Of a stretch of DNA of 64,000 bases, positions 46,757 to 55,486 are shown one piece after another. The DNA comes from Mesorhizobium sp. C432A (GTDB lineage Bacteria; Pseudomonadota; Alphaproteobacteria; Rhizobiales; Rhizobiaceae), in assembly GCF_030323145.1 (NCBI RefSeq), contig NZ_CP100470.1, forward strand, positions 3,079,001 to 3,143,000. Direction: 5' to 3'. The notes beneath the pieces were generated by a model. It made no database searches and had not been told where the DNA came from. It was given only the letters and a program-made list of their open reading frames with translations. Every line of letters begins with the position of its first letter. Position 1 is the first letter of the stretch. The position numbers were made by a program, and so were the translations under genes.

Positions 46757-47782
46757 ATGAAACTGATCAGAACACTGATGGCGGCCGCCACGGCGCTTGC
46801 CGCTACCGCCTTCGTCGCGCCGACCTTCGCCGCCGACGATCCGGGCCCGGCCGCATACGCGCAGGCGCTCAAGGGCAAGCGCGTCATGCTGGTGCCGCTG
46901 GCGATGGGCTTCGACCTTGCGCAGGGCTGGTCGCACTATCTGAAGACGGAAGTCGAGGCCTGGGGCGGCACCTTCGAAACACGCGATCCGAACTGGGTCG
47001 TCGATGCCGGCGCACAGGCGATCACCGACGCGATCTCGTCCGACACAAGGCCGGACGTGCTGATCATCCATGCGCCGGATCTCAACTCCTATTCCAAGCT
47101 GATGAAGAAGGCGCAGGCTGCCGGAACCTACGTCATACTGGTCGACAATCCCGCCAACTTCCCGGCCGACGCCTTTGTCGGCAGTGACTGGGACCGGCTC
47201 GGCCAACTCGAGGCCGAAGCGGCGATCAAGGGCTGCGGCGAGAATTCGTCGAAGAAGATCGGCCTTGTGCAGGGTGATCAGGCCAACTCGTCCAGTCTCT
47301 ACCAGTATGCCGGCATCATGAAGGTGCTGGAGAAGCACCCCGACTTCAAAGTCGTGGCCAAGCCCGACTCCAACTGGGATCCGACGACGTCGCGCAACGT
47401 GACGACGACAATGCTGCAGCAGAACCCGGACATCTGCTCTATCATCGACTTCTGGGATGGCGACGCCACCGGCGCATCCGCCGCCATCCGCGACGCTAAG
47501 CTCGACGGCAAGGTGTTTTTGGTCACCACCGGCGGCGGTGAAAAGGCGGCCGATTGCGACAAGCTGCAGGACGGCACCTATGGCGCCGTTGTCATGACAG
47601 ACCTTGCCCGCCAGTCCGGCGACATGAACGCTATCATCAAGTTCCTGCTGCAGAGCGGCCAGCCGGCCGGCACGTCGCACACCTACATCTACACGCTGGA
47701 GAAGGCTACGACCAAGGCCGACCTCAAGCCCGACAGCTGCTGGGACCTGAAGGCGCTGCAGGCCGAAGCGGCGGCGAAGTAA
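46757..47782 (+). CDS. Sugar-type periplasmic binding protein
   Basis: Binding protein of about 341 residues with a Sec signal peptide (MKLIRTLMAAATALAATAFV, cleavage after FAA near residue 25). The mature chain has the type I sugar-binding fold: KRVMLVPLAMGFDLAQGWSH, VVDAGAQAITDAI, VILVDNP and KVFLVTTGGGE. AGAGGA stands upstream of ATG 46757. A strong hairpin follows the gene. Four Cys in the mature part (near residues 157, 218, 264 and 330) are unusual for this class. The ligand is unknown. Confidence 0.88.
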   Translation: MKLIRTLMAAATALAATAFVAPTFAADDPGPAAYAQALKGKRVMLVPLAMGFDLAQGWSHYLKTEVEAWGGTFETRDPNWVVDAGAQAITDAISSDTRPDVLIIHAPDLNSYSKLMKKAQAAGTYVILVDNPANFPADAFVGSDWDRLGQLEAEAAIKGCGENSSKKIGLVQGDQANSSSLYQYAGIMKVLEKHPDFKVVAKPDSNWDPTTSRNVTTTMLQQNPDICSIIDFWDGDATGASAAIRDAKLDGKVFLVTTGGGEKAADCDKLQDGTYGAVVMTDLARQSGDMNAIIKFLLQSGQPAGTSHTYIYTLEKATTKADLKPDSCWDLKALQAEAAAK

Positions 47783-47804
47783 GCCGCGCTTTTCGACTGA
47801 AATA

Positions 47805-47837
47805 AACGAGGTGACTGGACAATCCGGTCACCTCGTT
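47805..47837 (+). terminator. Strong hairpin after the binding-protein gene
   Basis: AACGAGGTGAC pairs with GTCACCTCGTT and the stem extends by TGG/CCG (one G-T) around a 5-base loop, 14 bp in all. It lies 22 bases after the binding-protein stop and 23 bases before the next gene of the same operon. Message stabilisation or partial termination is likely. Confidence 0.6.
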
Positions 47838-47860
47838 CCCTCATGGAATAGCAGCCGCCG

Positions 47861-49984
47861 ATGTCCTTTCGCGAACGCCTCCAGTCCTGGCGCTACAATC
47901 TCGTGCCCGACCATCTGGTCGGCGAGATCCTGACAAAACGCTGGACCGACAACGCCATTCCGTTCCTGGCGCTGGTGGCGACGCTCAGCGTGTTCGGCTC
48001 GATCATTCCCGGCTTCTTCAAGCTGACCTCGCTGCAGGAATCGAGCCGCCAGCTCGGCGAGTTCTCGATGGTGGTCACCGGCATGACGGTGGTGATGCTG
48101 GGCGGCGGCATCGATCTGTCCGTCGGTTCGATCTTCGCGCTGTCCTGCTTCTCCGCCGTCTATGTCTTCTTCATCCTCGAACAGTCTATCTGGCTGGCGC
48201 TGGCGGCATCGCTTGCCACCGGGCTCATCTTCGGCGCCGTCAACGGCTACCTCGTCGGCTATCTCAGGCTGCGCGCCTTCCTGACCACCCTGGTAACGTT
48301 CATCTTCGGCCGGGCGCTGTTCGATATTCTCGTCACCACCTATGCCGCCGACGTGCAGCTTTCCCAGGCGACATCGGATGTGCTCGACTTCATCGGCGAC
48401 AGCACCTTCTGGGGGCTTTCGGTCTCGGTCTGGTTGGCGATCATTCTCGCCATCGTCACCCATATCGCGCTGACGCGCTCACGGCCGGGCTGGCATGTGC
48501 TGGCGGTCGGCGGCTCGCGGCGCTCGGCGCACAATGCCGGCATTCGCGTGCGCCGCACCGTGTTCATGACCTATGTCTTTTCCGGCTTCTGCGCCTCGAT
48601 CGGCGGCTTCCTCATCGCTTGCCGCTTGAGTGGGGCAGGGCCGGGCACCGGCCTCAACCTGGAGATCATGGCGCTGACGGCGGCGGTGGTCGGCGGCGTC
48701 AGCCTGGGTGGCGGGCGCGGCTCGGTCATCAAGGGGCTGATGGGCGCCATCATCGTCTTGACCATGACCAACGGGCTGATCCGGCTGGGCTATGGCACCG
48801 GCACCAACCAGATGGTGCTGGGCATCATGCTGGCGGTGGCGGTTACCATCGACATCCGCTGGCTGAAGAACCGCCACAAGGTGCTCAACGAGGTCTATGT
48901 CGCGCCGGTCTATCTCAAGATGGGCGAGACACAGTCTGCCGTGCCGGGCTCAGGCACGCCCTACGCGCTCGACAACCGGCTGTCGGCGGCCGACCATATC
49001 GGGCTCGGCGAGTTGGAAGGGCCGGAAGACGTCATCCTCGACCGCGACGACCATCTCTATTGCGGCACGCGCCATGGCGAGATCGTCCGCTTTTTCGCAC
49101 CGGACTATGTGAAGTCGGAGGTGTTTGCCCATATCGGCGGCTTTCCGCTGGGCCTGACCTTCGACAAATCGGGCAATCTGATCAGCTGCGTCGGCGCCAT
49201 GGGGCTCTATTCCGTCTCGCCGGATCGGGATGTGAAGCGCTTGTCGGCGGAGACGTCGCGCTCCTGGACCTCGATCGTCGACGATGCGCGGCTGCGCGAC
49301 CCGAACGACTGCGACATCGCGCCGGACGGTCGGATCTATTTTACCGACTCCACCAAGCGCTATGACGCCCACGATTGGGCGCTAGACTCGATCGAGAACC
49401 GCGCCACCGGCCGGCTGCTGGTCTATGACCCGAAGGACGGTTTGACGAAGACACTGCTCGACGGCTACCGCTACACCAACGGTGTGTGCATGGCGCACGA
49501 CGGCAAGTCGCTGTTCTTCGCTGAGAGCTGGGCCTGCCGCGTGCATCGCTACTGGCTGGAAGGGCCGAAGGCGGGCGTCGCCGAATGCGTCATCCGCGAC
49601 ATGCCGGGCTATCCCGACAACATCAACCGCGCCTCCGACGGCAATTACTGGATGGCATGGCTCGGCATGCGCACGCCGAGCTTCGACCTGTCGCTGCGCC
49701 ATCCCGATATGCGCAAGCGCATGACGCGCCGGCTGCCGCAGGACGAGTGGCTGTTCCCCAACATCAACACCGGCGGCGTGGTGAAATTCAACGACAAGGG
49801 CGGCATTATCGAGGCGATGGGCGACCTCACCGGCGGCGCGCATCCGATGGTCACCTCGATGCGCGAGCACAAGGGTTTCCTGTTCGTCGGCGGCATCCTT
49901 AACAACCGCATCGGCCGCTACAAGATTGCGGGCGCCGACCCGAACTGGACCAGTTCCGCTTCTTATTGGGGAGCGAAGCCATGA
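47861..49984 (+). CDS. Fusion: ribose-type ABC permease plus strictosidine-synthase/SMP-30-like beta-propeller
   Basis: A 707-residue protein. Residues 1 to about 335 are a complete ribose-type permease (VVMLGGGIDLSVGSIFALSC near 80-100, GGVSLGGGRGSVIKGLMGA near 285). After a linker, residues about 375-707 form a six-bladed-propeller-like domain of the strictosidine synthase/SMP-30 lactonase class (LEGPEDVILDRDDHLYCGTR, RDPNDCDIAPDGRIYFTDST, GYPDNINRASDGNYWMAW). Such propellers usually hydrolyse lactones with a divalent metal. Fusion to a permease would place the enzyme at the membrane. The next gene encodes a second propeller and starts inside the stop codon (ATGA). Confidence 0.88.
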   Translation: MSFRERLQSWRYNLVPDHLVGEILTKRWTDNAIPFLALVATLSVFGSIIPGFFKLTSLQESSRQLGEFSMVVTGMTVVMLGGGIDLSVGSIFALSCFSAVYVFFILEQSIWLALAASLATGLIFGAVNGYLVGYLRLRAFLTTLVTFIFGRALFDILVTTYAADVQLSQATSDVLDFIGDSTFWGLSVSVWLAIILAIVTHIALTRSRPGWHVLAVGGSRRSAHNAGIRVRRTVFMTYVFSGFCASIGGFLIACRLSGAGPGTGLNLEIMALTAAVVGGVSLGGGRGSVIKGLMGAIIVLTMTNGLIRLGYGTGTNQMVLGIMLAVAVTIDIRWLKNRHKVLNEVYVAPVYLKMGETQSAVPGSGTPYALDNRLSAADHIGLGELEGPEDVILDRDDHLYCGTRHGEIVRFFAPDYVKSEVFAHIGGFPLGLTFDKSGNLISCVGAMGLYSVSPDRDVKRLSAETSRSWTSIVDDARLRDPNDCDIAPDGRIYFTDSTKRYDAHDWALDSIENRATGRLLVYDPKDGLTKTLLDGYRYTNGVCMAHDGKSLFFAESWACRVHRYWLEGPKAGVAECVIRDMPGYPDNINRASDGNYWMAWLGMRTPSFDLSLRHPDMRKRMTRRLPQDEWLFPNINTGGVVKFNDKGGIIEAMGDLTGGAHPMVTSMREHKGFLFVGGILNNRIGRYKIAGADPNWTSSASYWGAKP

Positions 49985-51030
49985 TCCTCGATCCTGTGCT
50001 CGACCTGTTTCGTGGCAAGGCGGTGACCATCCCACCGCTCGACGGTGCCTTCCGTCCCAACACGCGGCTGGACGAGGCGCCAGTGTTCGCCGATTTGACG
50101 GAGCCCGACAATCTTCTGGTTGCCGATGGCCGGCTGCTCGTTTCCAGCGGCAATGCGGTATATTCGCTTGCCGCAGGGGTGGGGCCGAAGGTTGTCGGGA
50201 CCTTTCTTTCCCCCATCACGGCGCTGGCTCTATCACTGTCGGGCGAACTGACGGTGGGGTTGGAAAGCGGCAAGCTGCTGGTTGCCGGCAAGGAGGTTTC
50301 GCTGCCGGCCGGCGTCAGCTGCATCACCGCGCTTGCCTATGCAGACGACGGCACGTTGTGGCTGGCCAATGGCTCGGCTGAGCACACGCCGTCGCTATGG
50401 GCCGCCGACCTGATGAAGAAGGGCGCGTCCGGATCGCTTTGGAGGCGGGACGCAGCCGGCGGCGGGTTCCGCAAAGTGGCCGGCGAGATCGCCTTTCCCT
50501 ATGGGCTCCATCCCACGGGGCGGGATGTGCTGGTCAGCGAAAGCTGGCGTCACCAGCTCGTGCGCTTCGATGGTGCAACCGGTAGCCGCTCGACCGTGCT
50601 GACGCATCTGCCCGGCTATCCCGCGCGCCTCGCGCCGGCCGGCGATGGCGGCGCGTGGCTGGCTCTGTTCGCGCCACGCAACCGGCTGATCGAATTCGTT
50701 CTCCAGGAAACCCACTATCGGCGCGATATGCTAGACCAAGTGGCGCCGGCCTACTGGATCGCGCCGGCTTTGGCCTCCAATCGCAGCTTCCTCGAACCGC
50801 TGCAATGCGGCGGCATCCGCACCATGGGCATCCACAAGCCCTGGTCGCCGAGCCGCTCCTATGGGCTGGTGGTCAGGCTCGATCAGAACATGCAGCCGCA
50901 ATTCAGCCTGCACAGCCGCGCCGACGGCACGCGCCATGGCATCTGCAGCGTGGCGGAAACGGACGGCCGCCTGTTCATCGCCTCCAGGGGCGGCGATTGC
51001 GTGCTGGCCATCGACGCAGGAGGTCTCTGA
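49981..51030 (+). CDS. Stand-alone strictosidine-synthase/SMP-30-like propeller protein
   Basis: Protein of 349 residues with repeated propeller strands (LTEPDNLLVADGRLLVSSGN, ITALAYADDGTLWLANGS, IAFPYGLHPTGRDVLVSESW, and a C-terminal ADGTRHGICSVAETDGRLF). It resembles the C-terminal half of the preceding fusion protein. No signal peptide is evident, so it is probably cytoplasmic. It is coupled to both neighbours by ATGA and TGATG overlaps. A lactonase role in processing the imported sugar derivative is likely but unproven. Confidence 0.8.
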   Translation: MILDPVLDLFRGKAVTIPPLDGAFRPNTRLDEAPVFADLTEPDNLLVADGRLLVSSGNAVYSLAAGVGPKVVGTFLSPITALALSLSGELTVGLESGKLLVAGKEVSLPAGVSCITALAYADDGTLWLANGSAEHTPSLWAADLMKKGASGSLWRRDAAGGGFRKVAGEIAFPYGLHPTGRDVLVSESWRHQLVRFDGATGSRSTVLTHLPGYPARLAPAGDGGAWLALFAPRNRLIEFVLQETHYRRDMLDQVAPAYWIAPALASNRSFLEPLQCGGIRTMGIHKPWSPSRSYGLVVRLDQNMQPQFSLHSRADGTRHGICSVAETDGRLFIASRGGDCVLAIDAGGL

Positions 51031-52526
51031 TGGAACCGATCGTGCGCCTGGAAAATGTCACCAAGAACTATCGCGGCGTGCCCGCGGTCAGACAAGTCAG
51101 CTTCGAACTGCGCAAGGGCGAAATCCACGCGCTGCTCGGCGAGAACGGCGCCGGCAAATCCACGCTGACCAAGATCATCGCCGGCGTCGTCGACGCCACC
51201 TCAGGCAAGATGTTCCACAAAGGCCGCGAGATCGCTTATGCGTCGCCGCATGCGGCGCTCGAGGCCGGCATCGCCATGGTGTTCCAGGAGACCAGCCTGG
51301 TGCCGTCGATGACGGTGGCGCAAAACCTCTATCTCGGCACCGAAAAATTCCTCAACCGGCTGCGCGGCACCTACATTTCGGCGCAGCAGTTTTTGCAGTC
51401 GCTGAACTTTCCGGTCGACCCCAACGCCATGGTGGCGACGCTGGGCGCGGCCAAGCGTCAGATGGTCGAGATCGCGCGCGCCGTTCACCACAATGCCGAG
51501 ATCATCATCTTCGACGAGCCGACGGCGACGCTGACGCCGGAGGAGAAGCGGCACTTCTTCGCGCTGATCCGGCGGCTGAAGGCGAACGGCGTCTCGATCG
51601 TCTTCATCAGCCATGCATTGGAAGAGGCGCTGATGATCGCCGACCGCATCACAATCCTGCGCGATGGCGAGCTGGTCATAACCGACGACACATCGGCCTT
51701 CGATCGCGACAAGATCGTCGCCGCCATGGTCGGGCGTACACTGTCGGGACAGATCTATCGCCAACGCGACGAGGCCAGGCTGCGCAAGGCCGGCAAGAAG
51801 GTGCTGTCGGTGCAGGACATTTCGATGAGCAATGTCGTGCGCAACACCTCCTTCTCGATCTTCGAGGGACAGATCACCGGCGTGTTCGGGCTGATCGGCT
51901 CCGGCCGCACCGAGACCTTCAAGATCGTCTCCGGCATCTACAAGCGCGATTTTTTGCGCGGTGGCGCGATTGAACTCGACGACAGGCCGGTGCGCTATCT
52001 CGTGCCCAGTGAGGCGGTCGCCGACGGCATCGTCTATGTTACCGAGGACCGCAAGAGCGAGGGCATTTTCGAGACGATGGGCATCGCCGAGAACCTGTTC
52101 GGCGGGCTGCTGGCGGCGGGCCGCGAAAAGGCCTGGGTGATCAACCAGCGGGAGATGCGCACGCTTTCCGCTGAATGGACGAAGACGCTGAACATCAAGG
52201 CGATCAACGACAATGCCCGCGTGGTCGAGCTTTCCGGCGGCAACCAGCAAAAGGTGGTGATCGGCAAGGGGCTGGTGCAGCAGCCGCGCATCATCATTTT
52301 CGACGAGCCGACGCGCGGCGTCGATGTCGGCGCCATCGCCGAGATCCACCAGATCATCAATCGGCTGGCCGACGAGGGGTTGGCGGTGGTGGTGATCTCG
52401 TCCTACCTGCCGGAAATCATGAACCTGTCGGATCGGATTCTGGTGTGCCGACAGGGGCGCATCGTGGAGGAGTTCTCGCCGGCGGAGGCGACGGAGGAGA
52501 AGATCATGTATGCGGCAGTGCACTAG
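51030..52526 (+). CDS. Sugar ABC transporter ATPase, two-domain RbsA type
   Basis: ATPase of 498 residues with two cassettes. The first has Walker A GENGAGKSTL, a Q-loop MVFQETSLVPS and Walker B IIIFDEPTATLTPEE. The second has the degenerate Walker A typical of RbsA (GLIGSGRTETF), the signature LSGGNQQKVVIGKGL and IIIFDEPTRGVDVGA. ATG 51030 shares a base with the preceding stop and AGGAGG lies upstream. It completes the two-permease sugar importer. Confidence 0.93.
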   Translation: MEPIVRLENVTKNYRGVPAVRQVSFELRKGEIHALLGENGAGKSTLTKIIAGVVDATSGKMFHKGREIAYASPHAALEAGIAMVFQETSLVPSMTVAQNLYLGTEKFLNRLRGTYISAQQFLQSLNFPVDPNAMVATLGAAKRQMVEIARAVHHNAEIIIFDEPTATLTPEEKRHFFALIRRLKANGVSIVFISHALEEALMIADRITILRDGELVITDDTSAFDRDKIVAAMVGRTLSGQIYRQRDEARLRKAGKKVLSVQDISMSNVVRNTSFSIFEGQITGVFGLIGSGRTETFKIVSGIYKRDFLRGGAIELDDRPVRYLVPSEAVADGIVYVTEDRKSEGIFETMGIAENLFGGLLAAGREKAWVINQREMRTLSAEWTKTLNIKAINDNARVVELSGGNQQKVVIGKGLVQQPRIIIFDEPTRGVDVGAIAEIHQIINRLADEGLAVVVISSYLPEIMNLSDRILVCRQGRIVEEFSPAEATEEKIMYAAVH

Positions 52527-52774
52527 GTTGCCGGTCGGTGTTTGACGGTGCGCATAGGTCACCAATTGGCGAAGGTTTCAGCGCCTTCGTCATGCTCGGG
52601 TCTCCGCGACGGCGCTTCGCGCCTGCTTCGCCCCTGAATGACGAAGCTGAGATGCTTCGGCCAATCGCCATGGTTCTGTCAGCATCAAAAACTGAATCGG
52701 AATAGCCGGTTAGCCGCCCTTGCTCGAGACCTGATTCAACCACCTGATCCACCGATTCAACGAAAGGAAACGCC

Positions 52775-53182
52775 ATGGCCGCCACAAAACTCCTCAGCGA
52801 TGCCGAGGTCGAAAAAATCCCGGTTGCGAAGGCTGTGTTCGACGACATCCGCGCGACGCGCAAGTCGGACTTCGTCAACAATTTCTGGCGCGGGCTGGCC
52901 AACGATCCGGCCTTGCTGAAACGGACATGGGACCAGGTGAAAGTGGTGATGGCTACGGAAAGCGCCATCGATCCGCTGACCAAGGAGATGATCTACATCG
53001 CTGTGTCGACCGCCAATGGCTGCTCCTATTGCGTCCATTCGCACACGGCTGCGGCGCGGGCCAAAGGCTTGACCGATGCGCAGCATGGCGATCTGGTGTC
53101 GATCATCGGGCTGGCCGGGCAGACCAACCATCTGGTGACTGCGATGCAGATTCCGGTCGATTCTGAGTTCGAAGTGAAGTGA
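52775..53182 (+). CDS. Carboxymuconolactone decarboxylase/AhpD-like protein
   Basis: Small helical protein of 135 residues. The motif NGCSYCVHSHTAAARAKGL contains the CxxC...H arrangement of AhpD-type alkylhydroperoxidase-like proteins, giving a redox-active pair; it is thus unlike true PcaC. GAAAGGAAACG precedes the ATG. It stands alone between the sugar ABC operon and the convergent molybdenum hydroxylase operon. The 248 bases upstream hold only low-complexity repeat-like sequence. Confidence 0.85.
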   Translation: MAATKLLSDAEVEKIPVAKAVFDDIRATRKSDFVNNFWRGLANDPALLKRTWDQVKVVMATESAIDPLTKEMIYIAVSTANGCSYCVHSHTAAARAKGLTDAQHGDLVSIIGLAGQTNHLVTAMQIPVDSEFEVK

Positions 53183-53188
53183 GGGGCG

Positions 53189-53222
53189 GCTTTCCCTTCT
53201 CCCCTGTGGGAGAAGGGAAAGC
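53189..53222. terminator. Bidirectional terminator hairpin
   Basis: A perfect 15-bp stem (GCTTTCCCTTCTCCC with its complement) closes on a CTGT loop between two convergent stops at 53182 and 53228. It belongs to the same palindrome type as 9695-9717. Confidence 0.7.
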
Positions 53223-53227
53223 GTGCG

Positions 53228-54115
53228 CTATGCCGGTCTGTAAACCTTCTCTGCTGTATTCCAAAAGATATCCGCTTCCGCCACCGGACCGTGCTTCGCC
53301 ACGGCTGCACGATGCGCCTTGATCAGTTCGGCGTGGCTGGTCCAGAGCTTCTCTATCGGGAAGTTGGAGCCGAACATCAGGTGGTCAGCGCCCAGAATGT
53401 CGATGGCATTGTCGACGATGTAGGCAATCAACGCCGGATCGTTGCGGTGGGCGAAGGTGCCGAGGCCCGACAGCTTGGCGTAGAAGTTCGGCGCTGTTGA
53501 TAGAGTACTCAGGCCGGCTTTCCAGGCCTCGGTGGTTTCCGGCTCCATGCCGGTCAGCATGCCGGCATGGGTGAGGATGAAATTGGTGTCGGGGTTCTCG
53601 CCGACGAGCGTCAGCCCGTTCTTCATCTGGGCGGGGAAAAGCTGCAGGTCGAAGGACAGGCCATAGTCTTTAAGCCGCGCGACATTGGCCCGCACCCTGG
53701 GGTCGATGACCTGATCGGCCGAGGCAGCGAAGCGGAAGGCCGGCGTCTCGTGCCAATGCAGCTGCATGCGCACGCCGCGCAGCAGCGGGTACTTTTTCAA
53801 TCGATCGATCTGGGGCCGGACATCGTCGACAGTCATATCGGTATAGCCGACGATAGCGTGCGGCCAGCCGGTCTGGTCGGCAGTCTTCTGTAGGAAGGCG
53901 ACTTCTTTTTCGAAATCCTCCTTGGCCCAGTTGGTCTGGACATAGACGGCCTTCTCGACACCTGCGCCTTGCTGATCGGCGAGAAATTCCTCGATCGGAT
54001 AGTCGCGGCGGATCGGTTCGTAGGGGCCGAAAATGCGCGGCACCATCGGCCCGACCAGCCATGGCTGGTCCTGCTGGCGCCAGATGTGGAAATGCGCGTC
54101 GATGGCTTTCTGCAT
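53228..54115 (-). CDS. Amidohydrolase_2 family TIM-barrel hydrolase (lactonase-like)
   Basis: Metal-dependent hydrolase family protein of 295 residues. The N-terminal DAHFHIW supplies the first metal His pair; ILTHAGM and MFGSNFPIEKLW carry the later His and Asp. The family includes 2-pyrone-4,6-dicarboxylate lactonase, fuconolactonase and decarboxylases. It is the last gene of the molybdenum hydroxylase operon; ATG 54115 shares a base with the CoxE-like stop (a GTG at 54118 is also possible). It may hydrolyse the ring-oxidised product. The substrate is unknown. Confidence 0.83.
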   Translation of the reverse strand: MQKAIDAHFHIWRQQDQPWLVGPMVPRIFGPYEPIRRDYPIEEFLADQQGAGVEKAVYVQTNWAKEDFEKEVAFLQKTADQTGWPHAIVGYTDMTVDDVRPQIDRLKKYPLLRGVRMQLHWHETPAFRFAASADQVIDPRVRANVARLKDYGLSFDLQLFPAQMKNGLTLVGENPDTNFILTHAGMLTGMEPETTEAWKAGLSTLSTAPNFYAKLSGLGTFAHRNDPALIAYIVDNAIDILGADHLMFGSNFPIEKLWTSHAELIKAHRAAVAKHGPVAEADIFWNTAEKVYRPA

Positions 54116-55251
54116 CACGATACCCTTTTCCAGATTGCCGACGCCGCCGGGGCGGGGCGGGCGAGCGACAGGACGAAATCGGTGAGGCTCCCGAGCGACG
54201 AGCCGTCGATGAGATCGTCGAGATCAGGCAGGATGGCGCGGAGTGCTGCCGTGGTGGGAAGGAAACGCGGGTCACCGGCCAGCGGTGTGGCCAGCGACAG
54301 GCGAAAGGCGCGGGCGCTCAGCCGGCGCATTGCGGTCTCGAGATCGGCATGGTCGCCGCGCTCCAGCGCGTCCGACAGGATGATCACAGCGGCACCGCGG
54401 GCGAAAGCTGAGAAACGCGGCACCGAGAGGAAGGCGAGCAAGGTCGGTCCCATGCGCGTGCCGCCGTCCCAGTCGTCGACGAGTGCCGCCGCGCGGGCGA
54501 GAGCCTGGTCGCGATCGCGGATACGCAGTGCGGACGTGATGCGGGTGAGCCGCGTGCCAAAGGTGAAGATTTCGGCACGGTCAGCACCTTGTACGGCGGC
54601 GTGCCCCAGTTTGAGGTAGTCCGCCGTGTGCAGCTTCATCGAGCCGGAGACGTCGATCAGGATCAGCAGTTTGCGCGCCACCGTCTGGCGGCGGCGCAGC
54701 TGCGGCGAGGGGATATCGCCATCGGCGCTGACGATTTCCCTGAGCGAGCGGCGCAGATCGAGCTTGCCGCGCGAATGGGTGCGCACGGTGCGGAATGAGC
54801 GGCGCGCGGGGAGGGCTGAAGCGAGCTTGCGGCGGAAGGGCCCAAGGCCATCGTCGTCGCGGAGGAAGTCGCGGCTGCTGAGCTGTTCGATTGCCGACGA
54901 CAGCTCGCCGCCTTTCTCCTGGCGCATGGTCTCGCTCTCCTTCTCGCGCGTGCCGCCGTCGTCCTTGATGCGGGTCTCCTCGTCTTCCTCGCCTTCGACG
55001 GAAGGTTGGCCATCGCCATGGAAGTGATCGCGAAAATGCGCCTCGAATTCGCCGCGGCGATCGGGCGGGGGGGCAAGCGTTGCGAGCGCCGCCTCGCGGA
55101 TGTCGGCCATCGAGCGGGGGCCGAGCAGGGTGACCGCCTGCATGAAGCTGCAGACCTGCTCGGGGGCGACGGCAAAGGCGTGGCGGCGCAGCAGCCGGGC
55201 GAAGTCGAGGAAGGGCGCGGAGGCGAGAGGAAGGGTTCCCTGACGCATCAT
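54115..55251 (-). CDS. von Willebrand factor A domain protein, CoxE-like
   Basis: Protein of 378 residues. The C-terminal VWA domain has a MIDAS motif LLILIDVSGSMKLHTAD (about 190-206), then DDWDGGTRMGPTLLAFL and VIILSDALERGDHADL. The charged N-terminal part (EGEEDEETRIKDDGGTREKE) is low complexity. CoxE works with the AAA ATPase CoxD to insert or mature the Mo/Cu centre of CO dehydrogenase-type hydroxylases; here it probably matures the hydroxylase encoded upstream. Two ATGs (55251, 55248) follow AAGGA closely. Confidence 0.88.
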   Translation of the reverse strand: MMRQGTLPLASAPFLDFARLLRRHAFAVAPEQVCSFMQAVTLLGPRSMADIREAALATLAPPPDRRGEFEAHFRDHFHGDGQPSVEGEEDEETRIKDDGGTREKESETMRQEKGGELSSAIEQLSSRDFLRDDDGLGPFRRKLASALPARRSFRTVRTHSRGKLDLRRSLREIVSADGDIPSPQLRRRQTVARKLLILIDVSGSMKLHTADYLKLGHAAVQGADRAEIFTFGTRLTRITSALRIRDRDQALARAAALVDDWDGGTRMGPTLLAFLSVPRFSAFARGAAVIILSDALERGDHADLETAMRRLSARAFRLSLATPLAGDPRFLPTTAALRAILPDLDDLIDGSSLGSLTDFVLSLARPAPAASAIWKRVS

Positions 55252-55257
55252 TCCTTC

Positions 55258-55416
55258 GCGCCCCCCTCTGTCCTGCCGGACATCTCCCCCACAAGGGGGG
55301 AGATCAGCAGCTTTGGCGCTTCGGTTCTTTCTGCGCCGCTGGAGATTGGCGAAAACCAGGATGACGGCTGATCTCCCCCCTTGTGGGGGAGATGTCCGGC
55401 AGGACAGAGGGGGGCG
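55258..55416. repeat. 51-bp perfect inverted repeat pair
   Basis: Bases 55258-55308 are the exact reverse complement of 55366-55416, separated by 57 bases. Each arm itself contains an internal palindrome around CATCTCCCCC-ACAA-GGGGGGAGATC. It lies between the CoxD-like stop and the CoxE-like start, so in the operon transcript it would fold into a very strong hairpin. It looks like a paired dispersed repeat of Mesorhizobium-type genomes. Confidence 0.85.
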
Positions 55417-55486
55417 CTGTCCCGCCAGCGTTGCAGAGTGCCCAGGTGAGGCCACCTCGCTATGAACGAGCTGTTGACCTCACACG

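Noticed and set aside
52527..52774. Possible small gene between the sugar ABC operon and the AhpD-like gene
   Set aside because: The stretch resembles dispersed intergenic repeat sequence and has no frame with a ribosome site or family motif.
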